A stretch of 64,000 nt of DNA from Saccoglossus kowalevskii (taxonomy: Eukaryota > Hemichordata > Enteropneusta > Harrimaniidae). Each line of letters opens with the position of its first letter. The stretch's first letter is position 1. The notes below the pieces were generated by a model that worked only from the letters and a program-made list of their open reading frames with translations, was not told where the DNA came from and made no database searches. Location: contig NW_003134283.1 of the NCBI RefSeq assembly GCF_000003605.2, positions 1-64,000 on the forward strand. Direction: 5' to 3'. The position numbers and the translations under genes were made by a program. This document shows, one piece after another, positions 10,219 to 22,734 of this stretch.

Positions 10219-11152
10219 TGTGCCGACGACATAAACAACTTGTTCTTGAAAATTAGAAGGATTTTGAAAACTTTTTATTAAATTAAAATAGTTACAACAA
10301 TTCCGCGATTTTGCACTATAAATGATTGTCGTCACAGTAAGAAAGAATGCAGGAACGTTGTTTTATATGTTTTACATGTGTGTGATGAAAATAAATTCAA
10401 CAGCTTGTTTACTGAGGGAGTCTCCCATGCAAGTACTAACCACGCACGATTGTGCTTTACTTTAAACATTTGTCGGTGACCTAACCACACAGGTGCGTGA
10501 ATTATTTGAAATTAAGCCGATTTGGCGGCTATTTCATGTTTTTGCATGTTTTAAAATCGATATCGCTGGCACAGGTAACATCTAGAGTTGACCTATGACC
10601 TCTACATACTTGGAGTAACAGTACGGTAATTTAACAGTATTCAACAGAAATATTTATTCACATTTTCGAACTTTTAACAATGAGACTTGTTAATATGATA
10701 TCACAGGTACCAATTCCGAATGAAACTACCAACTGTACAATCGCTTTTCACAACTTTGTAATTATTTTTTGTCGAATTTTCGGTTGGCTATTGTGATAAT
10801 CTGCTTATGTATGAGGCATTATCGATACATTTACTTAATGTTTTCAACATTTAACTGCGGGGCTGTCATTACAATGACTTAGGATAAATATACAAGCTTC
10901 TTCGCCAACATTTCGTTCGTTTTTCAACTTTGCACCCTGTTTTCTAACAGTTTACAGTCAGCTCATGTGAACATCTATAGGCAGCTTCCAACTGATTTTA
11001 TTAAATTGCTGACTTTACAACTGCGCGTTTCTATATGCCAACAACTTAGGTCATACATACGAATACATGTACCAACTTTCTAATAACTTTGCACAACTTT
11101 GCAATCACTTTAAACAACTTTGAACGGTGTGTTAACAGTCTAAATCCCAATA
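10219..11152 (+). repeat. Monomer U11 (934 bp, group D)
   Basis: The landmark begins with T (CACTATGTGCC). Shares GCGTGAATTATTTG, GTAACATCTAG, GTATTCAACAGAAA, CTTATGTATGAGG and GGGGCTGTC with U12. It also has ATTGTCGTCAC for the usual ATTGACATCAC. Confidence 0.93.
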
Positions 11153-12087
11153 CGTGCCGACGACATAAACAACTTGTTCTTGAAAATTAGAAGGATTTTG
11201 AAAACTTTTTATTAAATTAAAATAGTTACAACAATTCCGCGATTTTCCACTATAAATTATTGACATCACAGTAAGAAAGAATGCAGGAACGTTGTTTTAT
11301 ATGTTTTACATGTGTTTGATGAAAACAAATTCAACAGCTCGTTTACTGAGGGAGTCTCCCATGCAAGTACTAACCACGCCCGATTGTGCTTTACTTTAAA
11401 CATTTGTCGGTGACCTAACCACACAGGTGCGTGAATTATTTGAAATTAAGCCGATTTGGCGGCTATTTCATGTTTTTGCATGTTTTAAAATCGATATCGC
11501 TGGCACAGGTAACATCTAGAATTGACCTATGACCTCTACATACTTGGAGTAACAGTACGGTAATTTAACAGTATTCAACAGAAATATTTATTCACATTTT
11601 CGAACTTTTAACAATGAGACTTGTTAATATGATATCACAGGTACCAATTCCGAATGAAACTACCAACTGTACAATCGCTTTTCACAACTTTGTAACTATT
11701 TTTTGTCGATTTTTCGGTTGGCTATTGTGATAATCTGCTTATGTATGAGGCATTATCGATACATTTACTTAATGTTTTCAACATTTAACTGCGGGGCTGT
11801 CATTACAATGACTTAGGATAAATATACAAGCTTCTTCGCCAACATTTCGTTCGTTTTTCAACTTTGCACCCTGTTTTCTAACAGTTTACAGTCAGCTCAT
11901 GTGAACATCTATAGGCAGCTTCCAACTGATTTTATTAAATTTGTCGACTTTACAACTGCGCGTTTCTATATGCCAACAACTTAGGTCATACATACGAATA
12001 CATCGACCAACTTTGTAATAACTTTGCACAACTTTGCAATCACTTTAAACAACTTTGAACGGTGTGTTAACAGCTTAAAACCCACTA
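11153..12087 (+). repeat. Monomer U12 (935 bp, group D)
   Basis: Near twin of U11 from the variable block onward. It begins with a divergent core (CCCAATACGTGCC) and AACAGTCTAAATCC just upstream, and has TGTTTGATGAAAACAAATTC. Confidence 0.93.
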
Positions 12088-13019
12088 CGTGCCGACGACA
12101 TAAACAACTTGTTCTTGAAAATTAGAAGGATTTTGAAAACTTTTTATTAAATTAAAATAGTTACAACAATTCCGCGATTTTCCGCTATAAATGATTGACA
12201 TCACAGTAAGAAAGAATGCAGGAACGTTGTTTTATATGTTTTACATGTGTGTGATGAAAAAAAATCAACAGCTTGTTTACTGAGGGAGTCTCCCATGCAA
12301 GTACTAACCAGGCCCGATTGTGCTTTATTTAAACATTTGTTCGTGACCTAACCACACAGGTGCATGAATTATTTGAAATTAAGCCGATTTGGCGGCTATT
12401 TCATGTTTTTGCATGTTTTAAAATCGATATCGCTGGCACAGGTAACTTCTTGAATTGACCTATGACCTCTACATACTTGGAGTAACAGTACGGTAATTTA
12501 ACAGTATTTAAAACAATATTTATTCACATTTCCGAACTTTTAACTATAAGACTTGTTAATTTGATATCACACGTAGCAATTCCGAATGAAACTACCATCT
12601 TTACAATCGCTTTTCACAACTTTATAACTAATTTTTGTCGATTTTTCGGTTGGCTGTTGTGATAATCTGCTTATATATGAGGCATTATCGATACATTTAC
12701 TTAATATTTTCAACATTTAACTGCGGGGTTGTCATTACAATGACTAGGATAAATATACAAAGATTCTTCGCCAACATTTCGTTCGTTTTTCAACTTTGCA
12801 CCCTGTTTTCTAACAGTTTACAGTCAGCTCATGTGAACATCTATAGGCAGATTTCAACTGATTTTATCAAATTTGTCGACTTTACAACTGCGCGTTTCTA
12901 TATGCCAACAACTTAGGTCATACATACGATTACATCTACCAACTTTGTAATAACTTTGCACAACTTTGCAATCACTTTAAAACAACTTTGAACGGTGTGT
13001 TAACAGCTTAAACCCACTA
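12088..13019 (+). repeat. Monomer U13 (932 bp, group D)
   Basis: Has GTTCGTGACC, GGTAACTTCTTGAATTG, ACACGTAGCAATTCC and ATGACTAGGATAAATATAC with one base missing. Several one-base indels lie between 12730 and 13080. A 93-codon open frame here exists only because of these indels. Confidence 0.93.
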
Positions 13020-14318
13020 CGTGCCGACGACATAAACAACTTGTCTTGAAAATTAGAAGGATTTTGAAAACTTTTTATTAATTAAAATAGTTACAACAAT
13101 TCCGCGATTTTCCGCTATAAATGATTGACATCACAGTAAGAAAGAATGCAGGAACGTTGTTTTATATGTTTTGCATGTGTGTGATGAAAAAAAAATCAAC
13201 AGCTTGTTTACTGAGGGAGTCTCCCATGCAAGTACTAACCACGCCCGATTGTGCTTTAATTTAAACATTTGTCAGTGAACTAAACACACAGCTGAATGGA
13301 TTATTTGAAATTAAGCCGAATTGGTGGCTATTTCATGTTATTGGAAGTTTTGAAATCGATATCGCTGGCACAGGTAACTTCTAGAATTGACCTATGACCT
13401 CTACATACTTGGAGTAACAGTACGGTAACTTAACAGTATTTAAAAAAATATTTATTCACATTTTCGAACTTTTACCTATGAGACTTGTTAATATGATATC
13501 ACGGGTACCAATTCCGAATGAAACTACCAACTTTACAATCCCTTTTCACAACTTTGTAACTAATTTTTGTCGATTTTTCGGTTGGCTGTTGTGATAATCT
13601 GCTTATATATGAGGCATTATCGATACACTTACCTAATGTTTTCAATATTCAACTGCGGGGTTGTCATTACAATGACTTAGGATAAATATACAAGCTTCTT
13701 CGCCAACATTTCGTTCGTTTTTTCAACTTTGCACACTGTTTTCTAACAGTTTACAGTCATCTCATGTGAACATCTATAGGCAGCTTCCAACTGATTTCAT
13801 TAAATTTGTCGACTTTACAACTGCGCGTTTTTATATGCCAACAAATTAGGTCATACATACAAATACATCTACCAACTTTGTAATAACTTTGCACAACTTT
13901 ACAATCGCTTTTCACAACTTTGTAACCATTTTTTGTCGCTTTTTGGGTTGGCTGTTGTGATAATCTACTTATATATGAGGCATTATCGATACATTTACTT
14001 AATGTTTTCAACATTTAACTGCGGGGTTGTCATTACAATGACTTAGGATAAATATACAAGCTTCTTCGCCAACATTTCGTTCGTTTTTTCAACTTTGCAC
14101 CCTGTTTTTTAACAGATTACAGTCAGCTCATGTAAACATCGATAGGCAGCTTCCAACTGATTTTATTAAATTTGTCGACTTTACAACTGCGCGTTTCTAT
14201 ATGCCAACAACTTAGGTCATACATACAAATACATCTACCAACTTTGTAATAACTTTGCACAACTTTGCAATCACTTTAAACAATTTTGAACGGTGTGTTA
14301 ACAGCTTAAAACCCACTA
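13020..14318 (+). repeat. Monomer U14 plus short unit (1299 bp, group E)
   Basis: Second copy of the rare group E form, 4.1 kb after U10. It differs from U10 in AAACATTTGTCAG, CACGGGTACC, CAGTCATCTC and GATTTCATTAAATTTG. Confidence 0.93.
13901..14266 (+). repeat. Short composite unit, second copy (~366 bp)
   Basis: Same tract B to tract A join as at 9797, with CAACTTT at 13894-13900. The identical breakpoint indicates one origin followed by duplication of the segment, not two events. It carries TTTTTGGGTTGG and ATCTACTTATATATG. Confidence 0.88.
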
Positions 14319-15253
14319 CGTGCCGACGACATAAACAACTTGTTCTTGAAAATTAGAAGGATTTTGAAAACTTTTTATTAAATTAAAATAGTTACAACAA
14401 TTCCGCGATTTTCCACTATAAATGATTGACATCACAGAAAGAAAGAATGCAGGAACGTTGTTTTATATGTTTTACATGTGTGTGATGAAAAAAAATTCAA
14501 CAGCTCGATTACTGAGGGAGTCTCACATGGAAGTACTAACCACGCCCGATTGTGCTTTACTTTAAACATTTGTCGGTGACCTAACCACACAGCTGCATGG
14601 ATTATTTGAAATTAAACCGATTTGGCGGCTAATTCATGTTTTTGCATGTTTTACAATCGATATTGCAGGCACAGGTAACTTCTAGAATTGACCTATGACC
14701 TCTACATACTTGGAGTTACAGTACGGTAATTTAACAGTATTTAAACAAATATTTATTCACATTTTCGAACTTTTAACTATGAGACTTGTTAATATGATAT
14801 CACAGGTACCAATTCCGAATGAAACTACAAACTTTACAATCGCTTTTCACAACTTTGTAACCATTTTTTGTCGCTTTTTCGGTTGGCTGTTGTGATAATC
14901 TGCTTATATATGAGGCATTATCGATACATTTACTTAATGTTTTCAACATTTAACTGCGGGGTTGTCATTACAATGACTTAGGATAAATATACAAGCCTCT
15001 TCGTCAACATTTCATTCGTTTTTTCAACTTTGCACCCTGTTTTTTAACAGTTTACAGTCAGCTCATGTAAACATCGATAGGCAGCTTCCAACTGATTTTA
15101 TTAAATTTGTCGACTTTACAACTGCGCGTTTCTATATGCCAACAGCTTAGGTCATACATACAAATACATCTACCAGCTTTGTAATAACTTTGCACAACTT
15201 TGCAATCACTTTAAATAATTTTGAACGGTGTGTTAACAGCTTAAAACCCACTA
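14319..15253 (+). repeat. Monomer U15 (935 bp, group A)
   Basis: Has CACATGGAAGTAC, TACAATCGATATTGCAGG and TTGGAGTTACAG. The A-to-T change in GAGTTAC removes a stop codon and leaves a 66-codon frame open. Near twin of U16. Confidence 0.93.
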
Positions 15254-16188
15254 CGTGCCGACGACATAAACAACTTATTCTTGTAAATTAGAAGGATTTT
15301 GAAAACTTTTTATTAAATTAAAATAGTTACAACAATTCCGCGATTTTCCACTATAAATGATTGACATCACAGAAAGAAAGAATGCAGGAACGTTGTTTTA
15401 TATGTTTTACATGTGTGTGATGAAAAAAATTCAACAGCTCGATTACTGAGGGAGTCTCACATGCAAGTACTTACCACGCCCGATTGTGCTTTACTTTAAA
15501 CATTTGTCGGTGACCTAACCACACAGCTGCATGGATTATTTGAAATTAAGCCGATTTGGCGGCTAATTCATGTTTTTGCATGTTTTACAATCGATATTGC
15601 TGGCACAGGTATCTTCTAGAATTGACCTATGACCTCTACATACTTGGAGTTACAGTACGGTAATTTAACAGTATTTAAACAAATATTTATTCACATTTTC
15701 GAACTTTTAACTATGAGACTTGTTAATATGATATCACAGGTACCAATTCCGAATGAAACTACCAACTTTACAATCGCTTTTCACAACTTTGTAACTAATT
15801 TTTGTCGCTTTTTCGGTTGGCTGTTGTGATAATCTGCTTATATATGAGGCATTATCGATACATTTACTTAATGTTTTCAACATTTAACTGCGGGGTTGTC
15901 ATTACAATGACTTAGGATAAATATACAAGCTTCTTCGCCAACATTTCGTTCGTTTTTTTCAACTTTGCACCCTATTTTTTAACAGTTTACAGTCAGCTCA
16001 TGTAAACATCGATAGGCAGCTTCCAACTGATTTTATTAAATTTGTCGACTTTACAACTGCGCGTTTCTATATGCCAACAACTTAGGTCATACATACAAAT
16101 ACATCTACCAACTTTGTAATAACTTTACACAACTTTGCAATCACTTTAAACAATTTTGAACGGTGTGTTAACAGCTTAAAACCCACTA
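15254..16188 (+). repeat. Monomer U16 (935 bp, group A)
   Basis: Near twin of U15, with CTTATTCTTGTAAATTAG, GGTATCTTCTAG, and GAGTTACAG keeping the same 66-codon frame open. Its tail has CACCCTATTTTTTAAC. Confidence 0.93.
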
Positions 16189-17120
16189 CGTGCCGACGAC
16201 ATAAACAACTTGTTCTTGAAAATTATAAGGATTTTGAAAACGTTTTATTAAATTAAAATAGTTACAACAATTCCGCGATTTTCCACTATAAATGATTGAC
16301 ACCACAGTAAGAAAGAATGCAGGAACGTTGTTTTATATGTTTTACATGTGTGTGATGAAAAAAAATTCAACAATTTGTTTACTGAGGGAGTCTCCCATGC
16401 AAGTACTAACAAGGCCCGATTGTGCTTTACTTTAAACATTTGTCGGTGACCTAACCACACAGCTGCATGGATTATTTGAAATTAAGCCGATTTGGCGGCT
16501 ATTTCATGTTTGTGCATGTTTTAAAATCGATATCGCTGGCACAGGTAACTTCTAGAATTGACCTATGACCTCTACATACTTGGAATTACAGTACGGTAAT
16601 TTAACAGTATTTAAACAAATATTTATTCACATTTTCGAACTTTTAACTATGAGACTTGTTAATATGATATCACAGGTACCAATTCCGAATGAAACTACCA
16701 ACTTTACAATCGCTTTTCACAATTTTGTAACAATTTTTTGTCGCTTTTTCGGTTGGCTGTTGTGATAATCTGCTTATATATGAGGCATTATCGATACATT
16801 TACTTAATGTTTTCAACATTTAACTGCGGGGTTGTCATTACAATGACTTAGGATAAATATACAAGCTTCTTCGCCAACATTTCGTTTTTTTCAACTTTGC
16901 ACCCTGTTTTCTAACAGTTTACAGTCAGCTCATGTGAACTTCTATATGAAGCTTTCAACTGATTTTATTGAATTTGTCGACTTTACAACTGCGCGTTTCT
17001 ATATGCCAACAACTTAGGTCATACATACGAATACATCTACCAACTTTGTAATAACTTTGCACAACTTTGCAATCACTTTAAACAACTTTGAACGGTGTGT
17101 TAATAGCTTAAAACCCACTA
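16189..17120 (+). repeat. Monomer U17 (932 bp, mixed group)
   Basis: Has AATTATAAGG, ATTGACACCAC, CAACAATTTGTTTAC and AACAAGGCCCG. GAATTACAG also opens the 66-codon frame. The tail has CTTCTATATGAAGC and TTATTGAATTTG, shared with U18. Confidence 0.93.
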
Positions 17121-18056
17121 CGTGCCGACGACATAAACAACTTGTTCTTGAAAATTAGAAGGATTTTGAAAACTTTTTATTAAATTAAAATAGTTACAAC
17201 AATTCCGCGATTTTCCGCTATAAATAATTGACATCACAGTAAGAAAGAATGCAGGAACGTTGTTTTATATGTTTTACATGTGTGTGATGAAAAAAAATTC
17301 AACAGCTTATTTACTGACGGAGTCTCACATGCAAGTACTAACCAGGCCCAATTGTGCTTTACTTTTAACATTTGTCGGTGACCTAACCACATAGCTGCAA
17401 GGATTATATGAAACTAAGCCGAATTGGCGGCTATTTCATGTTTTTGCATGTTTTAAAATCGATATTGCTGGCACAGGTAACTTCTAGAATTCATCTATGA
17501 CCTCTACATACTTGGAGTAACAGTACGGTAATTTAACAGTTTTTAACAAAAATATTTATTCACATTTTCGAACTTTTAACTATGAGACTTGTTAATATGA
17601 TATCACAGGTACCAATTCCGAATGAAACTACCAACTTTACAATCGCTTTTCACAACTTTGTAACCATTTTTTGTCGATTTTTCGATTGGCTGTTGTGATA
17701 ATCTACTTATATATGAGGCATTATCGATATATATACTTAATGTTTTCAACATTTAACTGCGGGGTTGTCATTACAATGACTTAGGATAAATATACAAGCA
17801 TCTTCGCCAACATTTCGTTCGTTTTTTCAACTTTGCACCCTGTTTTCTAACAGTTTACAGTCAGCTCATGTGAACTTCTATATGAAGCTTTCAACTGATT
17901 TTATTGAATTTGTCGACTTTACAACTGCGCGTTTCTATATGCCAACAACTTAGGTCATACATACGAATACATCTACCAACTTTGTAATAACTTTGCACAA
18001 CTTTGCAATCACTTTAAACAACTTTGAACGGTGTGTTAATAGCTTAAAACCCACTA
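17121..18056 (+). repeat. Monomer U18 (936 bp, group C2)
   Basis: C2 block with GAATTCATCTATGACC, so only one DR1 half-site remains. Has CTGACGGAGTCTC and ACTTTTAAC. The tail repeats TATATGAAGC and ATTGAATTTG of U17. Confidence 0.93.
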
Positions 18057-18999
18057 CGTGCCGACGACATAAACAACTTGTTCTTGAAAATTAGAAGGAT
18101 TTTGAAAACTTTTTATTAAATTAAAATAGTTACAACAATTCCGCGATTTTCCGCTATAAATAATTGACATCACAGTAAGAAAGAATGCAGGAACGTTGTT
18201 TTATATGTTTTACATGTGTGTGATGAAAAAAAATTCAACAGCTTATTTACTGAGGGAGTCTCACATGCAAGTACTAACCAGGCCCGATTGTGCTTTACTT
18301 TAAACATTTGTCGGTGACCTAACCACATAGCTGCAAGGATTATATGAAACTAAGCCGAATTGGCGGCTATTTCATGTTTTTGCATGTTTTAAAATCGATA
18401 TTGCTGGCACAGGTAACTTCTAGAATTCATCTATGACCTCTACATACTTGGAGTAACAGTACGGTAATTTAACAGTTTTTAACAAAAATATTTATTCACA
18501 TTTTCGAACTTTTAACTATGAGACTTGTTAATATGATATCACAGGTACCAATTCCGAATGAAACTACCAACTTTACAATCGCTTTTCACAACTTTGTAAC
18601 CATTTTTTGTCGATTTTTCGGTTGGCTGTTGTGATAATCTGCTTATATATGAGGCATTATCGGTACATATACTTAATGTTTTCAACATTTAACTGCGGGG
18701 TTGTCATTACAATGACTTAGGATAAATATACAAGTATCTTCGCCTACATTTCGTTCGTTTTTCAACTTTGCACCCTGTTTTCTAACAGTTTACAGTCAGC
18801 ACATGTGAACATCTATAGGCAGCTTTCAACTGATTTTATTAAATTTGTCGATTTGTCGACTTTACAACTGCGCGTTTCTATATGCCAACAACTTAGGTCA
18901 TACATACGAATACATCTACCAACTTTGTAATAACTTTGCACAACTTTGCAATCACTTTAAACAACTTTGAACGGTGTGTTAACAGCTTAAAACCCACTA
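18057..18999 (+). repeat. Monomer U19 (943 bp, group C2)
   Basis: Near twin of U18 in its first half. It is the longest simple unit because of an 8-bp tandem duplication near 18843. It has CGGTACATATAC and CAAGTATCTTCGCC, shared with U20 and U21. Confidence 0.93.
18843..18858 (+). repeat. 8-bp tandem duplication ATTTGTCG
   Basis: ATTTGTCG is present twice in a row where other units have one copy before ACTTTAC. It is private to U19. Confidence 0.9.
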
Positions 19000-19935
19000 C
19001 GTGCCGACGACATAAACAACTTGTTCTTGAAAATTAGAATGATTTTGAAAACTTTTTATTAAATTAAAATAGTTACAACAATTCCGCGATTTTCCACTAT
19101 AAATGATTGACATCACAGTAAGAAAGAATGCAGGAACGTTGTTTTATAAGGTTTACATGTGTGTGATGAAAAAAAATTCAACAGCTCGATTACTGAGGGA
19201 GTCTGACATGCAAGTACTAACCACGCCCGATTGTGCTTTACTTTAAACATTTGTCGGTGACCTAACCACACAGCTGCATGGATTATTTGAAATTAAGCCG
19301 ATTTGGCGGCTATTTCATGTTTTTGCATGTTTTAAAATCGATATCGCTGGCACAGGTAACTTCTAGAATTGACCTATGACCTCTACAGACTTGGAGTAAC
19401 AGTACGGTAATTTAATAGTTTTTAACAAAAATATTTATTCACATTTTCGAACTTTTAACTATGAGACCTGTTAATATGATATCACAGGTACCAATTCCGA
19501 ATGAAACTACCAACTTTACAATCGCTTTTCACAACTTTGTAACCATTTTTTGTCGATTTTTCGGTTGGCTGTTGTGATAATCTGCTTATATATGAGGCAT
19601 TATCGGTACATATACTTAATGTTTTCAACATTTAACTGCGGGGTTGTCATTACAATGACTTAGGATAAATATACAAGTATCTTCGCCAACATTTCGTTCG
19701 TTTTTTCAACTTTGCACCCTGTTTTCTAACAGTTTACAGTCAGCTCATGTGAACATCTATAGGCAGCTTTCAACTGATTTTATTAAATTTGTCGACTTTA
19801 CAACTGCGCGTTTCTATACGCCAACAACTTAGGTCATACATACGAATACATCTACCAACTTTGTAATAACTTTGCACAACTTTGCAATCACTTTAAACAA
19901 CTTTGAACGGTGTGTTAACAGCTTAAAACCCACTA
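19000..19935 (+). repeat. Monomer U20 (936 bp, group A)
   Basis: Has AGAATGATTTTG, TTATAAGGTTTACATG, GAGTCTGACATG, CTACAGACTTGG and TTTAATAGTTTTTAAC. The second half has CAGTTTTTAAC and CGGTACATATAC. Confidence 0.93.
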
Positions 19936-20870
19936 CGTGCCGACGACATAAACAACTTGTTCTTGAAAATTAGAAGGATTTTGAAAACTTTTTATTAAAT
20001 TAAAATAGTTACAACAATTCCGCGATTTTCCACTATAAATGATTGACATCACAGTAAGAAAGAATGCAGGAACGTTGTTTTATATGGTTTACATGTGTGT
20101 GATGAAAAAAAAATCAGCAGCTCGATTACTGAGGGAGTCTCACATGCAAGTACTAACCACGCCCGATTGTGCTTTACTTTAAACATTTGTCGGTGACCTA
20201 ACCACACAGCTGCATGGATTATTTGAAATTAAGCCGATTTGGCGGCTATTTCATGTTTTTGCATGTTTTAAAATCGATATCGCTGGCACAGGTAACTTCT
20301 AGAATTGACCTATGACCTCTACATACTTGGAGTAACAGTACGGTAATTTAACAGTTTTTAACAAAAATATTTATTCACATTTTCGAACTTTTAACTATGA
20401 GACTTGTTAATATGATATCACAGGTACCAATTCCGAATGAAACTACCAACTTTACAATCGCTTTTCACAACTTTGTAACCATTTTTTGTCGATTTTTCGG
20501 TTGGCTGTTGTGATAATCTGCTTATATATGAGGCATTATCGGTACATATACTTAATGTTTTCAACATTTAACTGCGGGGTTGTCATTACAATGACTTAGG
20601 ATAAATATACAAGTATCTTCGCCTACATTTCGTTCGTTTTTCAACTTTGCACCCTGTTTTCTAACAGTTTACAGTCAGCACATGTGAACATCTATAGGCA
20701 GCTTTCAACTGATTTTATTAAATTTGTCGACTTTACAACTGCGCGTTTCTATATGCCAACAACTTAGGTCATACATACGAATACATCTTCCAACTTTGTA
20801 ATAACTTTGCACAACTTTGCAATCACTTTAAACAACTTTGAACGGTGTGTTAACAGCTTAAAACCCACTA
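19936..20870 (+). repeat. Monomer U21 (935 bp, group A)
   Basis: Close relative of U20 (TATATGGTTTACATG). It has AATCAGCAGCTCG. Its tail matches that of U19 (CGCCTACATTTCG, GTCAGCACATG) without the 8-bp duplication. Confidence 0.93.
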
Positions 20871-21806
20871 CGTGCCGACGACATAAACAACTTGTTCTTG
20901 AAAATTAGAAGGATTTTGAAAACTTTTTATTAAATTAAAATAGTTACAACAATTCCGCGATTTTCCACTATAAATGATTGACATCACAGTAAGAAAGAAT
21001 GCAGGAACGTTGTTTTATATGTTTTACATGTGTGTGATGAAAATAAATTCAACAGCTTGTTTACTGAGGGAGTCTCCCATGCAAGTACTAACCACGCACG
21101 ATTGTGTTTTACTTTAAACATTTGTCGGTATCCTAACCACACAGGTGCATCAATTATTTGAATTTAAGCCGATTTGGCGGCTATTTCATGTTTTTGCATG
21201 TTTTGAAATCGATATCGCTGGCACAGGTAACTTCTAGAATTGACCTATGACCTCTACATACTTGGAGTAACAGTACGGTAATTTAACAGTATTTAACAAA
21301 ACTATTTATTCACATTTTCGAACTTTTAACTATGAGACTTGTTAATATGATATCACAGGTACCAATTCCGACTGAAACTACCAACTTTACAATCGCTTTT
21401 CACAACTTTGTAACTAATTTTTGTCGATTTTTCGGTTGGCTGTTGTGATAATCTGCTTATATATGAGGCATTATCGACACATTTACTTAATGTTTTCAAC
21501 ATTTAACTGCGGGGTTGTCATTACAATGACTTAGGATAAATATACAAGCTTCTTCGCCAACATTTCGTTCGTTTTTTCAACTTTGCACACTGTTTTCTAA
21601 CAGTTTACAGTCAGCTCATGTGAACATCTATAGGCAGCTTTCAACTGATTTTATTAAAATTGTCGACTTTACAACTGCGCGTTTCTATATGCCAACAACT
21701 TAGGTCATACATACGAATACATCTACCAACTTTGTAATAACTTTGCACAACTTTGCAATCACTTTAAACAACTTTGAACGGTGTGTTAACAGCTTAAAAC
21801 CCACTA
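20871..21806 (+). repeat. Monomer U22 (936 bp, group B)
   Basis: First group B unit in the window (ACGCACGATTG, GGTATCCTAACC, GTGCATCAATT). It has TGTGTTTTACTTT and TTTTGAAATCGATATC, with CCGACTGAAAC and CGACACATTT in the second half. Confidence 0.93.
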
Positions 21807-22734
21807 CGTGCCGACGACATAAACAACTTGTTCTTGAAAATTAGAAGGATTTTGAAAACCTTTTATTAAATTAAAATAGATACAACAATTCCGCGATTTT
21901 CCACTATAAATGATTGACATCACAGTAAGAAAGAATGTAGGAACGTTGTTTTATGTGTTTTACATGTGTGTGATGAAACAAAATTCAACAGCTCGATTAC
22001 TGAAGGAGTCTCACATGCAAGTACTAACCACGCCCGATTGTGCTTTACTTTAAACATTTGTCGGAGACCTAACCACACAGCTGCATGGATTATATGAAAT
22101 TAAGCCGATTTGGCGGCTATTTCATGTTTGTGCATGTTTTAAAATCGATATCGCTGGCACAGGTAACTTCTAGAATTGACCTATGACCTCTACATACTTG
22201 GAGTAACAGTACGGTAATTTAACAGTATTTAACAAACTATTTATTCACATTTTCGAACTTTTACTATGAGACTTGTAATATGATATCACAGGTACCAATT
22301 CCGACTGAAACTACCAACTTTACAATCGCTTTCACAACTTGTAACTAATTTTGTCGATTTTCGGTTGGCTGTGTGATAATCTGCTTATATATGAGGCATT
22401 ATCGACACATTTACTTAATGTTTTCAACATTTAACTGCGGGGTTGTCATTACAATGACTTAGGATAAATATACAAGCTTCTTCGCCAACATTTTGTTCGT
22501 TTTTTCAACTTTGCACACTGTTTTCTAACAGTTTACAGTCAGCTCATGTGAACATCTATAGGCAGCTTTCAACTGATTTTATTAAAATTGTCGACTTTAC
22601 AACTGCGCGTTTCTATATGCCAACAACTTAGGTCATACATACGAATACATCTACCAACTTTGTAATAACTTTGCACAACTTTGCAATCACTTTAAACAAC
22701 TTTGAACGGTGTGTTAACAGCTTAAAACCCACTA
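21807..22734 (+). repeat. Monomer U23 (928 bp, group A)
   Basis: Has AAAACCTTTTATT, AATAGATACAAC and GAATGTAGGAACG. Between about 22230 and 22375 some eight single bases are missing from short homopolymers, which accounts for the short length and looks like consensus error. Confidence 0.92.

Noticed and set aside
12635-12916. 93-codon open frame in U13
   Set aside because: It depends on several one-base indels in a region that looks poorly polished. Other units do not keep the frame.
13757-14014. Minus-strand 85-codon frame across the short-unit join
   Set aside because: It arises because the join removes stops; low-complexity Lys/Ser/Tyr-rich translation with no recognisable domain.
14695-14895. 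A 66-codon open frame starting MTSTYLELQYGN, also open at 15629, 16565, 42999, 56088 and 62636
   Set aside because: In most of the ~67 units the same frame ends at codon 8 because GAGTAA replaces GAGTTA. It is open only in units with that one-base variant or a similar one. There is no conserved start context or domain, so it is a chance frame in satellite DNA.
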